A stretch of 64,000 bases of DNA, taken from contig NZ_SEON01000004.1 in NCBI RefSeq assembly GCF_004152845.1, positions 372,001 through 436,000 on the forward strand, given 5' to 3'. This DNA comes from Sphingobium fuliginis (GTDB lineage Bacteria > Pseudomonadota > Alphaproteobacteria > Sphingomonadales > Sphingomonadaceae). Position 1 is the stretch's first letter. Each line of letters starts with the position of its first letter. Positions 45,335 through 55,567 of the stretch are shown one piece after another. Below the pieces are notes generated by a model. That model was given only the letters and a program-made list of their open reading frames with translations, was not told the origin of the DNA and did no database searches. The translations under genes were made by a program, and so were the position numbers.

Positions 45335-47707
45335 TCAGATGATTTCGAGCGTGGTTTTCTGGAGATTTTCGCTGTCCGGCCCGGTCATGACGTCGAACAG
45401 GCCGGGTTCGACCACTTCCTCCATGTCGAGATTCCAGAGCGCGAAGGCGGCGGGGCCCAGCGTCATGCGCACGGCGCGGCTCTCGCCGGGCGCCAGCGTG
45501 ATGCGTTCGAAGCCCTTCAGTTCCCTGATCGGCCGGGTGACGCTGGCGGTCTGGTCGCGGACGTAAAGCTGTACGACCGCATCCCCTGCCCTCTGCCCGG
45601 CATTGCGGACGTCGACCTCCACCGTCACCTCGCCGCCCGTGCCGATGCGCGGCGACGACAGGCGGGGCGGCCCGAATTCGAAATGCGTGTAGCTGAGGCC
45701 GAAGCCGAAGGGGAAGAGCGGCGAAATATCCTCGAACACATAGCCGCGCCGGGCCGATGGCTTGCGGTTGTAGAAGATCGGTATCTGCCCCGCGTCGCGC
45801 GCCACAGTGACGGGCAGCTTCGCGCCGGGATTGACGTCCCCGAACAGGATGTCGGCCATGGCGGTGCCGCCCTCCTGCCCCGGATACCAGCACTCCAGCA
45901 GCGCATTGGCGCCATCCGCGACCATGGGATAGCTGGGCGGGCGGCCGTTGATGGCGCACACCACCACCGGCTTGCCGGTCGCCTTCAGCGCGGCGAACAG
46001 GGCGTTCTGCTCGCCCAGCAGGTCCAGGCTCGTGCGGTCGCCCAGATGGTTCTTCGCAAAGCCTTCCCGGCTGGTCTGTTCCGTGTCGCCGATGGCGAGC
46101 AGGACGATGTCCGCGGTCTTCGCGACCTCGACCGCCTGCGCGATCAGGGCGCGGTTCTCCGCCGGGTCCGCCAGCAGCACCTCGTCCGCCGAGCGATCCT
46201 CGCTCCGCGTGATGAAGACGCCCTGGGCGTGGACGACCTCCGCCTTGCCCCTGAGCTTCGCCTGCACGCCTTCCAGCAGGGAGACGGTCTGGCGCGGGAC
46301 GCTGCTATAACCGCCCAGTCGCGCAATGGCGGCATTGGGACCGATCACCGCAACCCGCCGGTGCGCGCCGGGCGTGAGCGGCAGCGTGCCGTCATTGCCG
46401 AGCAGCACGATGGAGCGATGCGCCGCCTTCAGCGCCAGTGCGCGCGCCTCCGCATTGCCGGTCAGCCGCTCATGATCCTTGCGCGGCCAGGGATTTTCGA
46501 ACAGGCCCGCACGGAACTTGAGCATCAGCATCCGGGTGCAGGCCAGATCGACCGCCTCCAGCGGCACCTTGCCCGCGCGGACCTGTTCGACGAGCGTCCG
46601 ATAGGTCTGGCCATCGGGCAGTTCGCAATCGACGCCCGCCCGCAGCGCGGCGCGCGCCGCCGCCTCCGGGTCGGGCTGGACATGGTGGATGCTGTCCAGT
46701 TCGTGGACCGCGCCATAGTCGCTGACCACGGCACCGTCGAAACGCCATTCCCCGCGCAATATGTCGTTCAGCAGCCAGCGGTTCTGGTGCGAAGGCACGC
46801 CGTCTATCTCATTATAGGACGGCATGACGGCGGCGATGCCGGTGCGCTTCACCACCTCCCGGAAGGGTGGAAAGAAATTCTCGCGCAGTTCCCGTTCGGA
46901 GATCGGCGCGGGCGCGATATTCTCGCCGCTCTGGGGTTGGCCGTGGCCGGTCATGTGCTTGAGCGTCGCCATGACCTTGTCCGGGCCGATCCGGCTGCTC
47001 TCGCCCTGAAGGCCGCGCACGGCGGCCACGCCCATCTCGGCGCAGAGATAGGGGTCTTCGCCGAAGGTCTCCTCGATCCGGCCCCAGCGCGGGTCGCGGG
47101 CAATGTCGACCACCGGCGACAGCGCCAGATGGACGCCGCGCGCCCGCACCTCGCGGGCGATGACGGAATGAACCTCCTCCATCAACTGGCGGTCGAAACT
47201 GCCCGCGAGCCCGATCGCCATGGGGAACATGGTCGCCTCTGTCGCCATGAGCCCGTGCAGCGCCTCCTCATGGAACAGCACCGGGATGCCGAGCCGCGTC
47301 TCCTCCGTCGCCCATTTCTGGACGGCGGTAATGAAGGCGACGGTATCGGCGGGCGTCCGCCAGCGCGCGCCCACGCCGCCCGCCTGGGTCGATCCGTTCG
47401 GCACGCCGCGGCGGTCGGACGGGCGGGTGATCTGGCCGAAGCCGTCGGGATAGGCCTTGCTCGCCTTGGCGGGAGAGAAGGTCAGATCGTCCATGATGTC
47501 GGCCTTGGTCGCCCAGAGCGCGATGATCTGGCCAACCTTTTCCTCCAGCGTCATGCGCGCCAGCAGGTCCCTGACGCGCAGGTCGTTGGGGGCGGAAGCA
47601 TCCTTGTAGAGCGGCCCGCCCCTCCCCTTCGCGGCGGCGGGCGCGGCGGCGAGCAGCGAGGTCGAAGCGAGCAGGCCCAGCGCCTGCCGGCGCGCGAAAC
47701 CGTTCAT
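45335..47707 (-). CDS. Secreted GH3 glycosidase (copy b)
   Basis: The 790-residue enzyme starts [20 protein letters not shown] with a Tat/Sec-like signal. GH3 TIM-barrel: substrate-binding '[21 protein letters not shown]' and 'KHMTGHGQP', nucleophile Asp in VVSDYGAVH; then the alpha/beta sandwich and fibronectin-III-like tail ('[19 protein letters not shown]'). In this locus it is probably a beta-xylosidase or beta-glucosidase acting on xylo-oligosaccharides. It overlaps the upstream GH3 gene by 4 bases. Confidence 0.9.
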   Translation of the reverse strand: MNGFARRQALGLLASTSLLAAAPAAAKGRGGPLYKDASAPNDLRVRDLLARMTLEEKVGQIIALWATKADIMDDLTFSPAKASKAYPDGFGQITRPSDRRGVPNGSTQAGGVGARWRTPADTVAFITAVQKWATEETRLGIPVLFHEEALHGLMATEATMFPMAIGLAGSFDRQLMEEVHSVIAREVRARGVHLALSPVVDIARDPRWGRIEETFGEDPYLCAEMGVAAVRGLQGESSRIGPDKVMATLKHMTGHGQPQSGENIAPAPISERELRENFFPPFREVVKRTGIAAVMPSYNEIDGVPSHQNRWLLNDILRGEWRFDGAVVSDYGAVHELDSIHHVQPDPEAAARAALRAGVDCELPDGQTYRTLVEQVRAGKVPLEAVDLACTRMLMLKFRAGLFENPWPRKDHERLTGNAEARALALKAAHRSIVLLGNDGTLPLTPGAHRRVAVIGPNAAIARLGGYSSVPRQTVSLLEGVQAKLRGKAEVVHAQGVFITRSEDRSADEVLLADPAENRALIAQAVEVAKTADIVLLAIGDTEQTSREGFAKNHLGDRTSLDLLGEQNALFAALKATGKPVVVCAINGRPPSYPMVADGANALLECWYPGQEGGTAMADILFGDVNPGAKLPVTVARDAGQIPIFYNRKPSARRGYVFEDISPLFPFGFGLSYTHFEFGPPRLSSPRIGTGGEVTVEVDVRNAGQRAGDAVVQLYVRDQTASVTRPIRELKGFERITLAPGESRAVRMTLGPAAFALWNLDMEEVVEPGLFDVMTGPDSENLQKTTLEII

Positions 47708-50079
47708 GGCACCACCGTCAGCGTTGCCGATTTGAGCGCGACCGAACTGTTGCCGGTCATGATCTCGAAATCGCCCGGCTCGACCACGCGGTCCATATGA
47801 TCGTTCCACATCCGCAGCGCCTCCGGCCCGACCGTGAAGGTCACCGTGCGAACCTCGCCGGGCTTCAGCGTCACGCGCTGAAATCCCTTCAGCTCCTTGA
47901 TCGGCCGGGTGACGGAACTGACCTTGTCCCGCACATATAATTGGACGACCTCGTCGCCCTCGCGCTGGCCGCCATTGCGCACGTCGACCGACACGCTGGC
48001 GGTGCCGCCGACGCCGATCTTCGCGGCCGACAGTCGCGGCGCGGACAGGTCGAAGCTCGTATAGCTGAGGCCGAAACCGAAGGGGTAGAGCGGATCGGTC
48101 GTATCGAAGAGATAGCCGCGCCGCGCGCTGGGCTTCGCATTGTAGAACATCGGCAATTGCCCCGCCGAGCGCGGGATGGTCACCGGCAGCTTGCCGCCCG
48201 GATTGACGTCCCCGAACAGCACGTCCGCCACGGCATGGCCGCCCTGCTCGCCCAGATACCAGCCCTCCAGAATGGCGTCCGCCTGTTCCGAAACCTTGAC
48301 GGTGGAGGCAGGGCGGCCGTTGATGAGCACCACGGCGATCGGCTTGCCCAGCGCCTTCAGCGCGTCGAACAGGTCCTGCTGCTCCCCCACCAGGTCCAGG
48401 CTGGGCCGGTCGCCCAGATGATTGTTGGCCCAGCCTTCGCGGCTCGACTGTTCCGTGTCGCCCAGCGTCAGGACGATGCGATCGGCATGACGGGCCGCCT
48501 CGACCGCCTGCGCGATCAGGCGGCGGTTTTCGGCGGGATCGGACCGGACGACCTTGTCGGCCCACCAATCGTCATTCTCCGTGATCCTGACGCCCTGCGC
48601 GAAGACGATCTTCGCCCGGGTTCCGACTTTGGCCCTGATGCCTTCGAGGATCGAGACGCTATGCGGCGGCTGGCCATAATAGCCGCCCAACCGCGCCACG
48701 GCGGCGCTGGGGCCGATGACGGCGATGCTGCCCTCCGGCTTCAGCGGCAGCATGCCGTCATTCTTGAGCAGGGTGATGGAGCGCTGCGCCGCCTTGAGCG
48801 CCAATGTGCGGGCCTGCGCACTATTGGTGATCTTCTCCGACGCCGCCGCATCGGCATAGGGATTTTCGAACAGGCCGGCGCGGAATTTCAGTTCCAGCAT
48901 GCGCCGCACGGCACGGTCGACCAGCGCCTCGCTGATCTTGCCCTCGCGCACCTGCCGGCCGAGCGTCGCATAGGAGAGGCCATCGGGCAGGTCCGCATCC
49001 ACGCCCGCATCCAGTGCGCGCCCCGCCGCCTGTTCCAGATCGCCGGCGATATGGTGGATGCTCATCAACTGGTCGATTGCCGAATAGTCGCTGACCACCG
49101 CGCCCTTGAAGCCCCATTCGCCGCGCAGCACATCGCGCAGCAGCCAGCGATTGGCATGGGAGGGCACGCCGTCGATTTCATTGTAGCTGGCCATCACCGC
49201 CTCGATCCCGGTGCGTTTCACCACCTGTTCGAAGGGCGGAAAGAAATTCTCGCGCAGTTCGCGTTCGGAAACCGGCGCCGGACCGACATTGGTGCCGCTT
49301 TCGGGCTGGCCATGGCCGGTCAGATGCTTGAGCGTCGCGAACACCTTGCCCGGCGGCAGCAGGCGCGAACGCCCCTTGCCTTGCAGCCCCTCGACAGCGG
49401 CCACCCCCATTTCACCGACCAGATAGGGGTCTTCGCCATAGGTTTCCTCGATCCGGCCCCAGCGCGGATCGCGGGCGATGTCGACTACGGGGGAAAGGAC
49501 GAGGCTGACGCCGCGCGAGCGGATTTCGCGGGCGATGACGGCATTCACCTCGCGCAGCATGTCAGGGTCCCAGGACGAGGCCAGGGCAATCGACTGCGGA
49601 AAGCTGGTAGCGCCAACAGCCGCATAGCCGTGCAGCCCTTCCTCATGGAACAGGATCGGAATGCCCAGCCGCGTCCGCGTCGTCGCCCAGCGTTGCAGCG
49701 CATTGACCAGCGCCACTGTCTGGCGCGGATTTCGGCCGGGAACTTCGCGGGGGGAAAAAGCCCCCTTGGCATCGGACGGGCGGGTGAACTGCCCCATGCC
49801 ATGGGGAAAGATCTGCGCCAGTTTCGATGGGTCGAGCTGCAACCTGTCGTCGAAAATCTTGACCTTGTCGGTCCACACCGCCGTGATCTGGGCGATTTTC
49901 TCCTCCAGCGTCATGCGGGAGAGCAGATCGTCGACCCGCGATTCGATGGGCGCGGAAGCATCCTTGTACAGCGGACGCGCGCCCATCGACGCAGGCGCCG
50001 CCAGAACGGGGACGGCGGGCGTCGCGACCGTCAGCGTCAGCAGCGAAACCGCGCCCAACAGCTTGCGGAACCGGATCAC
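47704..50079 (-). CDS. Secreted GH3 glycosidase (copy a)
   Basis: This 791-residue GH3 enzyme is a paralogue of the next one. Nucleophile Asp is in VVSDYSAIDQL; '[21 protein letters not shown]' and 'KHLTGHGQP' match its twin. I place the start at a GTG (50079) because GGAGAGG precedes it and the signal peptide MIRFRKLLGAVSLLTLTVAT begins there; the longer ATG start at 50178 overlaps the operator. It is the first gene of the minus-strand sugar operon, divergent from aguA with the LacI operator between. Confidence 0.9.
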   Translation of the reverse strand: MIRFRKLLGAVSLLTLTVATPAVPVLAAPASMGARPLYKDASAPIESRVDDLLSRMTLEEKIAQITAVWTDKVKIFDDRLQLDPSKLAQIFPHGMGQFTRPSDAKGAFSPREVPGRNPRQTVALVNALQRWATTRTRLGIPILFHEEGLHGYAAVGATSFPQSIALASSWDPDMLREVNAVIAREIRSRGVSLVLSPVVDIARDPRWGRIEETYGEDPYLVGEMGVAAVEGLQGKGRSRLLPPGKVFATLKHLTGHGQPESGTNVGPAPVSERELRENFFPPFEQVVKRTGIEAVMASYNEIDGVPSHANRWLLRDVLRGEWGFKGAVVSDYSAIDQLMSIHHIAGDLEQAAGRALDAGVDADLPDGLSYATLGRQVREGKISEALVDRAVRRMLELKFRAGLFENPYADAAASEKITNSAQARTLALKAAQRSITLLKNDGMLPLKPEGSIAVIGPSAAVARLGGYYGQPPHSVSILEGIRAKVGTRAKIVFAQGVRITENDDWWADKVVRSDPAENRRLIAQAVEAARHADRIVLTLGDTEQSSREGWANNHLGDRPSLDLVGEQQDLFDALKALGKPIAVVLINGRPASTVKVSEQADAILEGWYLGEQGGHAVADVLFGDVNPGGKLPVTIPRSAGQLPMFYNAKPSARRGYLFDTTDPLYPFGFGLSYTSFDLSAPRLSAAKIGVGGTASVSVDVRNGGQREGDEVVQLYVRDKVSSVTRPIKELKGFQRVTLKPGEVRTVTFTVGPEALRMWNDHMDRVVEPGDFEIMTGNSSVALKSATLTVVP

Positions 50080-50138
50080 GAAACAGCCTCTCCCCTTTTT
50101 TGCGGCGGCTTCCAGCTTTTTGCTTGCCGCATCCCAAC

Positions 50139-50152
50139 TGATAGCGTTAACA
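50139..50152. promoter_or_regulatory. LacI-family operator between GH3 and GH67 genes
   Basis: TGATAGCGTTAACA (reverse complement TGTTAACGCTATCA) is an imperfect palindrome centred on CG, 60 bp before the GTG of the minus-strand GH3 gene and 86 bp before the plus-strand aguA start. One site could control both directions. Confidence 0.7.
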
Positions 50153-50237
50153 TTGCTCAGACAAGAGCGGCCTGTCAATGCCCTTCGATCCGAAGCGTCG
50201 GTTCGGGCGAAGACGGGAAGGAGAGGAAAGGGGATCT

Positions 50238-52370
50238 ATGTTCGCGCGCCTGTTCTGCTGGACCGTCGCCACCGCCGTGATGACGGCGCCCGCCATGGCG
50301 GAGGACGGCTATGATCTGTGGCTGCGGCACGAAAAGGTGCAGGATGGCGGCAAAATGGCGCGGCACGCCACGGCGGTCGTTGCGCCGGGCCGCGGTGCGA
50401 CTGCGCTGGCCGCCCGCGATGAACTGATGCGTGGCCTTGCGGGCGCGAATGGCGCGGCGCCGGCGCTGGCTGACAAGCCTATGAATGGCGCGATCTGGCT
50501 GGCGACTCCGGCTTCCGCCCCCGATCTGCCGGTGAAGCTCGATGGGCTGGGCGAAGAGGGCTATGCCATTCGCTCGGTCACGCTGGACGGCCAGTCCGTG
50601 ACGGTGATCGCGGCCAATGGCGATGCCGGACTTCTTTATGGCGCCTATGCCTATTTGCGGCTGGCGGAAACGGGCGCCCCGCTGGACCGGCTCGACATTC
50701 GCAGCGCGCCGCGCATGAAGCTGCGCTTGCTCAACCATTGGGACAATCTGGATGGCACGGTGGAGCGCGGCTATGCCGGGCAATCCATCTGGGACTGGTG
50801 GCGCCTGCCCGACTGGAAGGGGCCGCGATACACCGACTATGCCCGCGCCAATGCCTCCATCGGCATCAACGGCACGGTCCTCAACAATGTGAACGCCAGG
50901 TCCGACAGCCTGACCGCGCCCTATATCGCCAAGGCGGCGGCGCTGGCGGACGTGTTCCGGCCCTATGGCATCAAGGTCTATCTGTCGGTGAAATGGACCG
51001 CGCCGATGGAGCTGTCCGGCCTCGGGACCGCCGATCCGCTCGACCCGGCAGTCGCCGCCTGGTGGAAGGCGAAGGCCGACGAGATCTACAGGGCCATTCC
51101 CGATTTCGGCGGCTTCCTGGTGAAGGCGAACAGCGAAGGGCAGCCGGGGCCGCAGGATTACAAGCGCACCCATGCCGATGGCGCGAACATGCTGGCCGCG
51201 GCCGTGAAGCCGCATGGCGGCATCGTGATGTGGCGCGCCTTCGTCTATGCGCATGACAATCCGGACGACCGCGCCAAGCAGGCCTATAACGACTTCAAGC
51301 CGCTGGACGGCCAGTTCGCGGACAATGTGCTGGTGCAGGTGAAGAACGGCGCGATCGACTTCCAGCCGCGTGAGCCTTTCCATCCTCTGTTCGGCGCCAT
51401 GCCCCGGACGCCGCTGATGATGGAATTCCAGATCACCAAGGAATATCTGGGCCAGTCGACCCACCTCACCTATCTCGGCCCCTTGTTCGAGGAGACGCTG
51501 AAAAGCGACACCTTCGCCCGCGGCAAGGGGTCGACCGTGGCCAGGGTGATCGACGGATCGCTGGAGGGCCACAAGCTGACCGGCATTGCCGGCGTCGCCA
51601 ATATCGGCGCCGACCGCGACTGGAGCGGATCGATCTTCAACCAGGCGGACTGGTACGCCTTCGGCCGCCTTGCCTGGGATCCGGATCTGTCGGCGGAGGC
51701 AATCGCACGCGAATGGGCGGCGCAGACTTTCTCGACGGATGCAAAGGTGGCCGATCGGGTGGTCGCCATGATGATGGGATCCCGGGAGGCGGCGGTCGAC
51801 TATATGACCCCGCTCGGCCTGTCCCATGTCATGGGCACCGGCCATCATTACGGCCCGGCTCCCTGGATTTCAGAGCTTGCCCGGCCCGAATGGAACCCGG
51901 TCTATTATCACAAGGCGGACGCGCAGGGGATCGGCTTCGACCGGACGAGGACCGGCAGCAACGCCATCGCCCAATATGCCCCGCCGGTCGCCAGGATGCT
52001 CGCCGACCCGAAGACGACGCCGGAACGCGACCTCCTCTGGTTCCACCATGTCGGCTGGGACGCGAAGCTGAAATCGGGCGAAACCCTGTGGAACGGCCTC
52101 ATCCGCCATTATGACGCGGGGGTCGCCTATGTCGCGGCCATGCGCAGGACGTGGGACAGCCTGCGCCCCTATGTCGATGCGGAACGCTTCGCCCAGACGC
52201 AGTCCTTCCTCGGCATCCAGCATCGCGAGGCGAAATGGTGGCGCGATGCCAGCATCGCCTATTTCCAGACGCTGTCCAAACGCCCGCTGCCGGCGGGCAC
52301 GGCACCGCCGGAACATGATCTGAACTGGTACAAATCGCTCGCTTTCCCCTATGCGCCGGGCAATCCATGA
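50238..52370 (+). CDS. aguA: Secreted GH67 alpha-glucuronidase
   Basis: The 710-residue enzyme removes (4-O-methyl-)glucuronic acid from the non-reducing end of xylo-oligosaccharides. It has a signal peptide (MFARLFCWTVATAVMTAPAM) and the GH67 catalytic set: Glu300 in 'LVKANSEGQPGPQ', Asp374 in 'NGAIDFQPREP' and Glu402 in 'QITKEYLGQST', with the spacing known for Geobacillus and Cellvibrio enzymes. Start at 50238 with GGAAAGGGG upstream. Exported GH67 enzymes are less usual than cytoplasmic ones, so the debranching may take place in the periplasm. Confidence 0.93.
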   Translation: MFARLFCWTVATAVMTAPAMAEDGYDLWLRHEKVQDGGKMARHATAVVAPGRGATALAARDELMRGLAGANGAAPALADKPMNGAIWLATPASAPDLPVKLDGLGEEGYAIRSVTLDGQSVTVIAANGDAGLLYGAYAYLRLAETGAPLDRLDIRSAPRMKLRLLNHWDNLDGTVERGYAGQSIWDWWRLPDWKGPRYTDYARANASIGINGTVLNNVNARSDSLTAPYIAKAAALADVFRPYGIKVYLSVKWTAPMELSGLGTADPLDPAVAAWWKAKADEIYRAIPDFGGFLVKANSEGQPGPQDYKRTHADGANMLAAAVKPHGGIVMWRAFVYAHDNPDDRAKQAYNDFKPLDGQFADNVLVQVKNGAIDFQPREPFHPLFGAMPRTPLMMEFQITKEYLGQSTHLTYLGPLFEETLKSDTFARGKGSTVARVIDGSLEGHKLTGIAGVANIGADRDWSGSIFNQADWYAFGRLAWDPDLSAEAIAREWAAQTFSTDAKVADRVVAMMMGSREAAVDYMTPLGLSHVMGTGHHYGPAPWISELARPEWNPVYYHKADAQGIGFDRTRTGSNAIAQYAPPVARMLADPKTTPERDLLWFHHVGWDAKLKSGETLWNGLIRHYDAGVAYVAAMRRTWDSLRPYVDAERFAQTQSFLGIQHREAKWWRDASIAYFQTLSKRPLPAGTAPPEHDLNWYKSLAFPYAPGNP

Positions 52371-52410
52371 CTGGCTTTCAATGGCCGCAAAGGCTAGGCC
52401 GTGAACGACC

Positions 52411-53451
52411 ATGAACGAACGTAAGCCGCCGACAATCCGGGAAGTCGCAGCGCGGGCCGGCGTGTCCGTGATGACCGTGTCGCGCGTCGCGAACAAGCAG
52501 AGCTGGGTCAGCCCCCAGACCCGAGCCCGGGTGGAAAAGGCGATCGCGGAACTGAACTATGCGCCCAATGTCTCCGCCCGGGCGCTGGCCGGGGGCGACG
52601 ACCGGCGAGTGGCGCTGCTTTACCGCAATACGACGACCTCCGCCTATCTGGGCGAACTGTTGCTGGGCGGGTTGGACGAGGCGGCGAAGCATCACCTCCA
52701 CCTGGTGGTGGAACAGTGCGAGATGGGCGCCACGGCGCAGGACATCGTCGCCCAGGTTCTTCAGGCGCGCGTTTCCGGCGTCATCGTGCCGCCGCCCCTG
52801 TGCGACTGGGACGAACTGGCGCAGGCGCTCGGGCGGCAGGGCATTCCCTGGGTCGCGATCGCGCCGGACGAGAACCATGGCATGATGGTCGTCGCGATAG
52901 ACGACCGCCAGGCCGCGAGCGAGATGACGCGGCATCTGATCGACCTCGGCCACCGCCGCATCGCCTTCATCCAGGGCAATCCCCAGCACCGTTCCAGCGC
53001 GCGACGGCTGGAGGGCTTTCGCGTCGCCATGACCGCGCAAGGCCTGCCGGTTGAGGAAGATTATATCGTCGAGGGCGATTTCAGCTACCGGTCCGGGCTG
53101 GAGGCGGCGGCGCATCTGCTGAGCCTGAAGACGCCGCCGACAGCGATCTTCGCCTGCAACGACGATATGGCCGCGGCGACCATCACCATCGCGCATCAGC
53201 GTCAGATCAGCGTGCCGGCCGATCTGACGGTCTGCGGTTTCGACGACACGCCGCTTGCCGCCGCGATCTGGCCCACGCTCACCACCATCCGCCAGCCGAT
53301 TCGCGACATGAGCCGGGCCGCCATGACCCTGCTGGCGGAAGCGATGAAGGGCGGGGAAGAAGTCGACGGGCGGGGGTTGGCGCGACTGGACTACAGCCTG
53401 GTCCGCCGGCAATCCGACGCGGTTCCGCGCCTGCACCACCGACGGGGGTAG
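52411..53451 (+). CDS. LacI-family transcriptional regulator of the glucuronoxylan locus
   Basis: The 346-residue protein has a LacI HTH (PTIREVAARAGVSVMTVSRV) with hinge 'NYAPNVSARALAGG', then a periplasmic-binding-like effector domain ('FACNDDMAAATITIAHQRQI', 'PADLTVCGFDDTPLAAAIWP'). It lies 40 bases after aguA on the same strand. It is the natural regulator of the two LacI operators in the locus, with the inducer probably a glucuronate or xylose derivative (inference). Confidence 0.92.
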   Translation: MNERKPPTIREVAARAGVSVMTVSRVANKQSWVSPQTRARVEKAIAELNYAPNVSARALAGGDDRRVALLYRNTTTSAYLGELLLGGLDEAAKHHLHLVVEQCEMGATAQDIVAQVLQARVSGVIVPPPLCDWDELAQALGRQGIPWVAIAPDENHGMMVVAIDDRQAASEMTRHLIDLGHRRIAFIQGNPQHRSSARRLEGFRVAMTAQGLPVEEDYIVEGDFSYRSGLEAAAHLLSLKTPPTAIFACNDDMAAATITIAHQRQISVPADLTVCGFDDTPLAAAIWPTLTTIRQPIRDMSRAAMTLLAEAMKGGEEVDGRGLARLDYSLVRRQSDAVPRLHHRRG

Positions 53452-53528
53452 CGGGCTGGGCCCGCCAGCCATGTCCTGCCGCAAGGGCTGGAGCAGGTCT
53501 CCACCGCTATCCTGGGGCCTGAAATTTC

Positions 53529-53942
53529 CTAGGCAAAGCGCGCCAGCAACTGGTTGAGCAGCGGACGCAAGCGGCGGATCTCATCGCGATGCGTGGCCGA
53601 CAGCTTCGCCAGCAGGTCCAGAGCGCCCAGCGTCAATTGCAATTGCGAGCGCCGCCGGTCCGTGGCGCTGGCATGGCGCGTCACCAGCCCCAGCTTTTCC
53701 AGCCGGTCGACCAGCCCCGTCGCGCTGTGGGGCTTCAGCAACAGTCGCCGCGCGACATAGCCGACGGTCGCATCCTCGGCCGGCGCAGCGCGCAGGGCGA
53801 GCAAGGCCTGATGCTGCTGCGGGGTGAGTCCCACCCTGGCCGCCCGCTCGCTGCTGAACGCCTGGAACTGTCGCAGAGCGAAGCGGAATTCCGCCAGCGC
53901 CGCATAATCTTCATCCTGCAATATGGCGCCGTCTGCTTCCAT
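53529..53942 (-). CDS. MarR family transcriptional regulator
   Basis: This 137-residue winged-helix protein ('VGLTPQQHQALLALRAAPAEDATVG', recognition segment 'LKPHSATGLVDRLEKLGLVT', wing 'RRRSQLQLT') is a MarR-type repressor. I use the ATG at 53942, 3 bases after GAAGGT; longer starts lack a ribosome-binding site. Its target is not evident: the divergent stretch upstream holds only a gene fragment. Confidence 0.8.
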   Translation of the reverse strand: MEADGAILQDEDYAALAEFRFALRQFQAFSSERAARVGLTPQQHQALLALRAAPAEDATVGYVARRLLLKPHSATGLVDRLEKLGLVTRHASATDRRRSQLQLTLGALDLLAKLSATHRDEIRRLRPLLNQLLARFA

Positions 53943-54576
53943 CTGACCTTCATCTTCATGTATCGCGTCGCGATTTGATCGCGCAGCCTGACGCATCAAA
54001 GAAGGATTTGCATGATTCGGGAACCCCCGCGTCGGTCCCGGCGCGATTTCTACCGGCGGCAGAGGAACATCGGCGCGTGCGGGCGATCTGCGGCTAGCCC
54101 GCCGGACTGACGGCGTCATTGAAATAAGGCATGGCCACATAGGTGATCAGGCCATTGGCAGATCCCACCAAGGCATTCATCGCCTTCGCGGTCAGCCAGG
54201 CATTGCGGAGGCTTTCCGCTCCCCGGTAAGGACGGCCAAGCAGACCCTTCCAAATCGCGATCAGCCATGGTTCGCTCCGACTAAAGGCGTTCAGGCTGTG
54301 GAGTGAATGCCTTCAAGCCAAGATCCGGCACAAGATGGCCGGTAGAAGCGGCATGATCTGCTCTGTCTCAGCCAGTGGCAGACGCGCGTGCACCAACACT
54401 CCCCGAACAACGCCAAGACATGATCGCAGGAAATATGCGGCGGGGTCTTGGTATGTCCACCAGTTTGTGGCAGATCATATAGGATAGGATCGACCGAGAG
54501 AGTCGCGATACGAATCTTTGCTGGTGAGGATGAGTTGAAAGGGACGTTCACAAGCTGGGCCCGCAAGGTCCGCAAT
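53943..54576. other. 634-bp intergenic region containing a gene remnant
   Basis: Apart from the orphan coding fragment at 54094-54312 no gene is supported. The part just before 54577 likely carries the promoter of the ThuA-RraA-NTF2 genes. Confidence 0.4.
54094..54312 (-). pseudogene. Orphan C-terminal gene fragment of unknown family
   Basis: Read on the minus strand, the interval is open for 72 codons and ends in a proper stop, with coherent, protein-like sequence ('SLNAFSRSEPWLIAIWKG', 'GLITYVAMPYFNDA'). An in-frame stop lies just upstream (54313-54315) and no start codon with a ribosome site is present. It looks like the last part of a once longer enzyme or membrane protein whose front was deleted. 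I do not recognise the family. Confidence 0.45.
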
Positions 54577-55497
54577 ATGGCTGCTCCGCCGGGCAGGAAG
54601 CGAAGCCATTCCCGTGCCCCGCGCCCGGCGGGTGCGGCGCTGGCGGCGATGGCGGTCGCTTTCCTCTTGCCGATGCCGGCCGGAACGGCGCCCTTGCCGC
54701 CCGTGCGCATCCTGCTGTTCGCGGGACCGAAGCAGCATGGCGCGCCCGGCCGCCATGAATATGAGAAGGACCTGCGCGAACTGGCCTGGCTGCTCGAACA
54801 TTCCGGCGCGGCGCGGGAGGTGAAGACGCAGGTCGTCGTCGGAGAAAAGCCGCGGGATCGGGCAATGCTGGAGGCGGCCGACGCCATCGTGATCGACGGC
54901 AATGGCGACTGGCTGAAGCGCGAAACCGGGGCGATCTTCCAGCAATATGCCGAAACGGACGGTCTGGGCTATAATGCCGAGACCAGTGCCGCGCTCAAGG
55001 ATTTCGACGCGCTTCTGAAGCGCAGGAAGACGGGGCTGGTCGTCTATCATTATACGATGTTCGTCGATAACCGGGCAGGCCGCCTCTATCTGAACGATTG
55101 GCTGGGCGGCGTCTGGATTCCCTATGTCTCGCACAATCCCGTCGACACATGGGCGATCAGGCCGATCCCCGGCAAGCATCCGATCCTGCGCGGGGTCAAG
55201 CCCTGGACGCCGCGGGAGGAAATGTACGCGCGCTATTTCCTGCCCGACAATCCCCGCCGCACGCCGTTGCTCACCGCCCGGCCGTCACAGGCGGCCAATG
55301 GCACCGGCGGTCCGGTCGCCTGGGCCTATGAGCGGCCCGACGGCGGACGTTCGGTCGTGTGGGGCGGCAACGACTTCCATGACAACATGCACCTCTATCC
55401 GCAGCAACGCCGGTTCCTGGTGAATGGAATACTGTGGGCCGCAGGGGTCGAGGTGCCGCGCGGCGGCGCGAACGACCAGATGCCGCCGGAATTCTAG
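54577..55497 (+). CDS. Exported ThuA-like protein
   Basis: The 306-residue protein has an N-terminal hydrophobic segment (AALAAMAVAFLLPMPAGTA) after a basic start, so it is exported. The body is ThuA-like (glutamine-amidotransferase-fold without the full catalytic triad seen): 'VRILLFAGPKQHGAPGRHEYEKDL', 'GLVVYHYTMF', 'VVWGGNDFHDNMH'. ThuA-type proteins occur in sugar-catabolic loci, with unknown reactions. The start is the ATG at 54577 with a weak AAGGT upstream. Confidence 0.7.
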   Translation: MAAPPGRKRSHSRAPRPAGAALAAMAVAFLLPMPAGTAPLPPVRILLFAGPKQHGAPGRHEYEKDLRELAWLLEHSGAAREVKTQVVVGEKPRDRAMLEAADAIVIDGNGDWLKRETGAIFQQYAETDGLGYNAETSAALKDFDALLKRRKTGLVVYHYTMFVDNRAGRLYLNDWLGGVWIPYVSHNPVDTWAIRPIPGKHPILRGVKPWTPREEMYARYFLPDNPRRTPLLTARPSQAANGTGGPVAWAYERPDGGRSVVWGGNDFHDNMHLYPQQRRFLVNGILWAAGVEVPRGGANDQMPPEF

Positions 55498-55567
55498 AAT
55501 GGAAGATCCGACCGGCCGCTGCGCGGATCGGCGCTGCGCCACGCACTGGATGGGGAGAGACCGAGCC

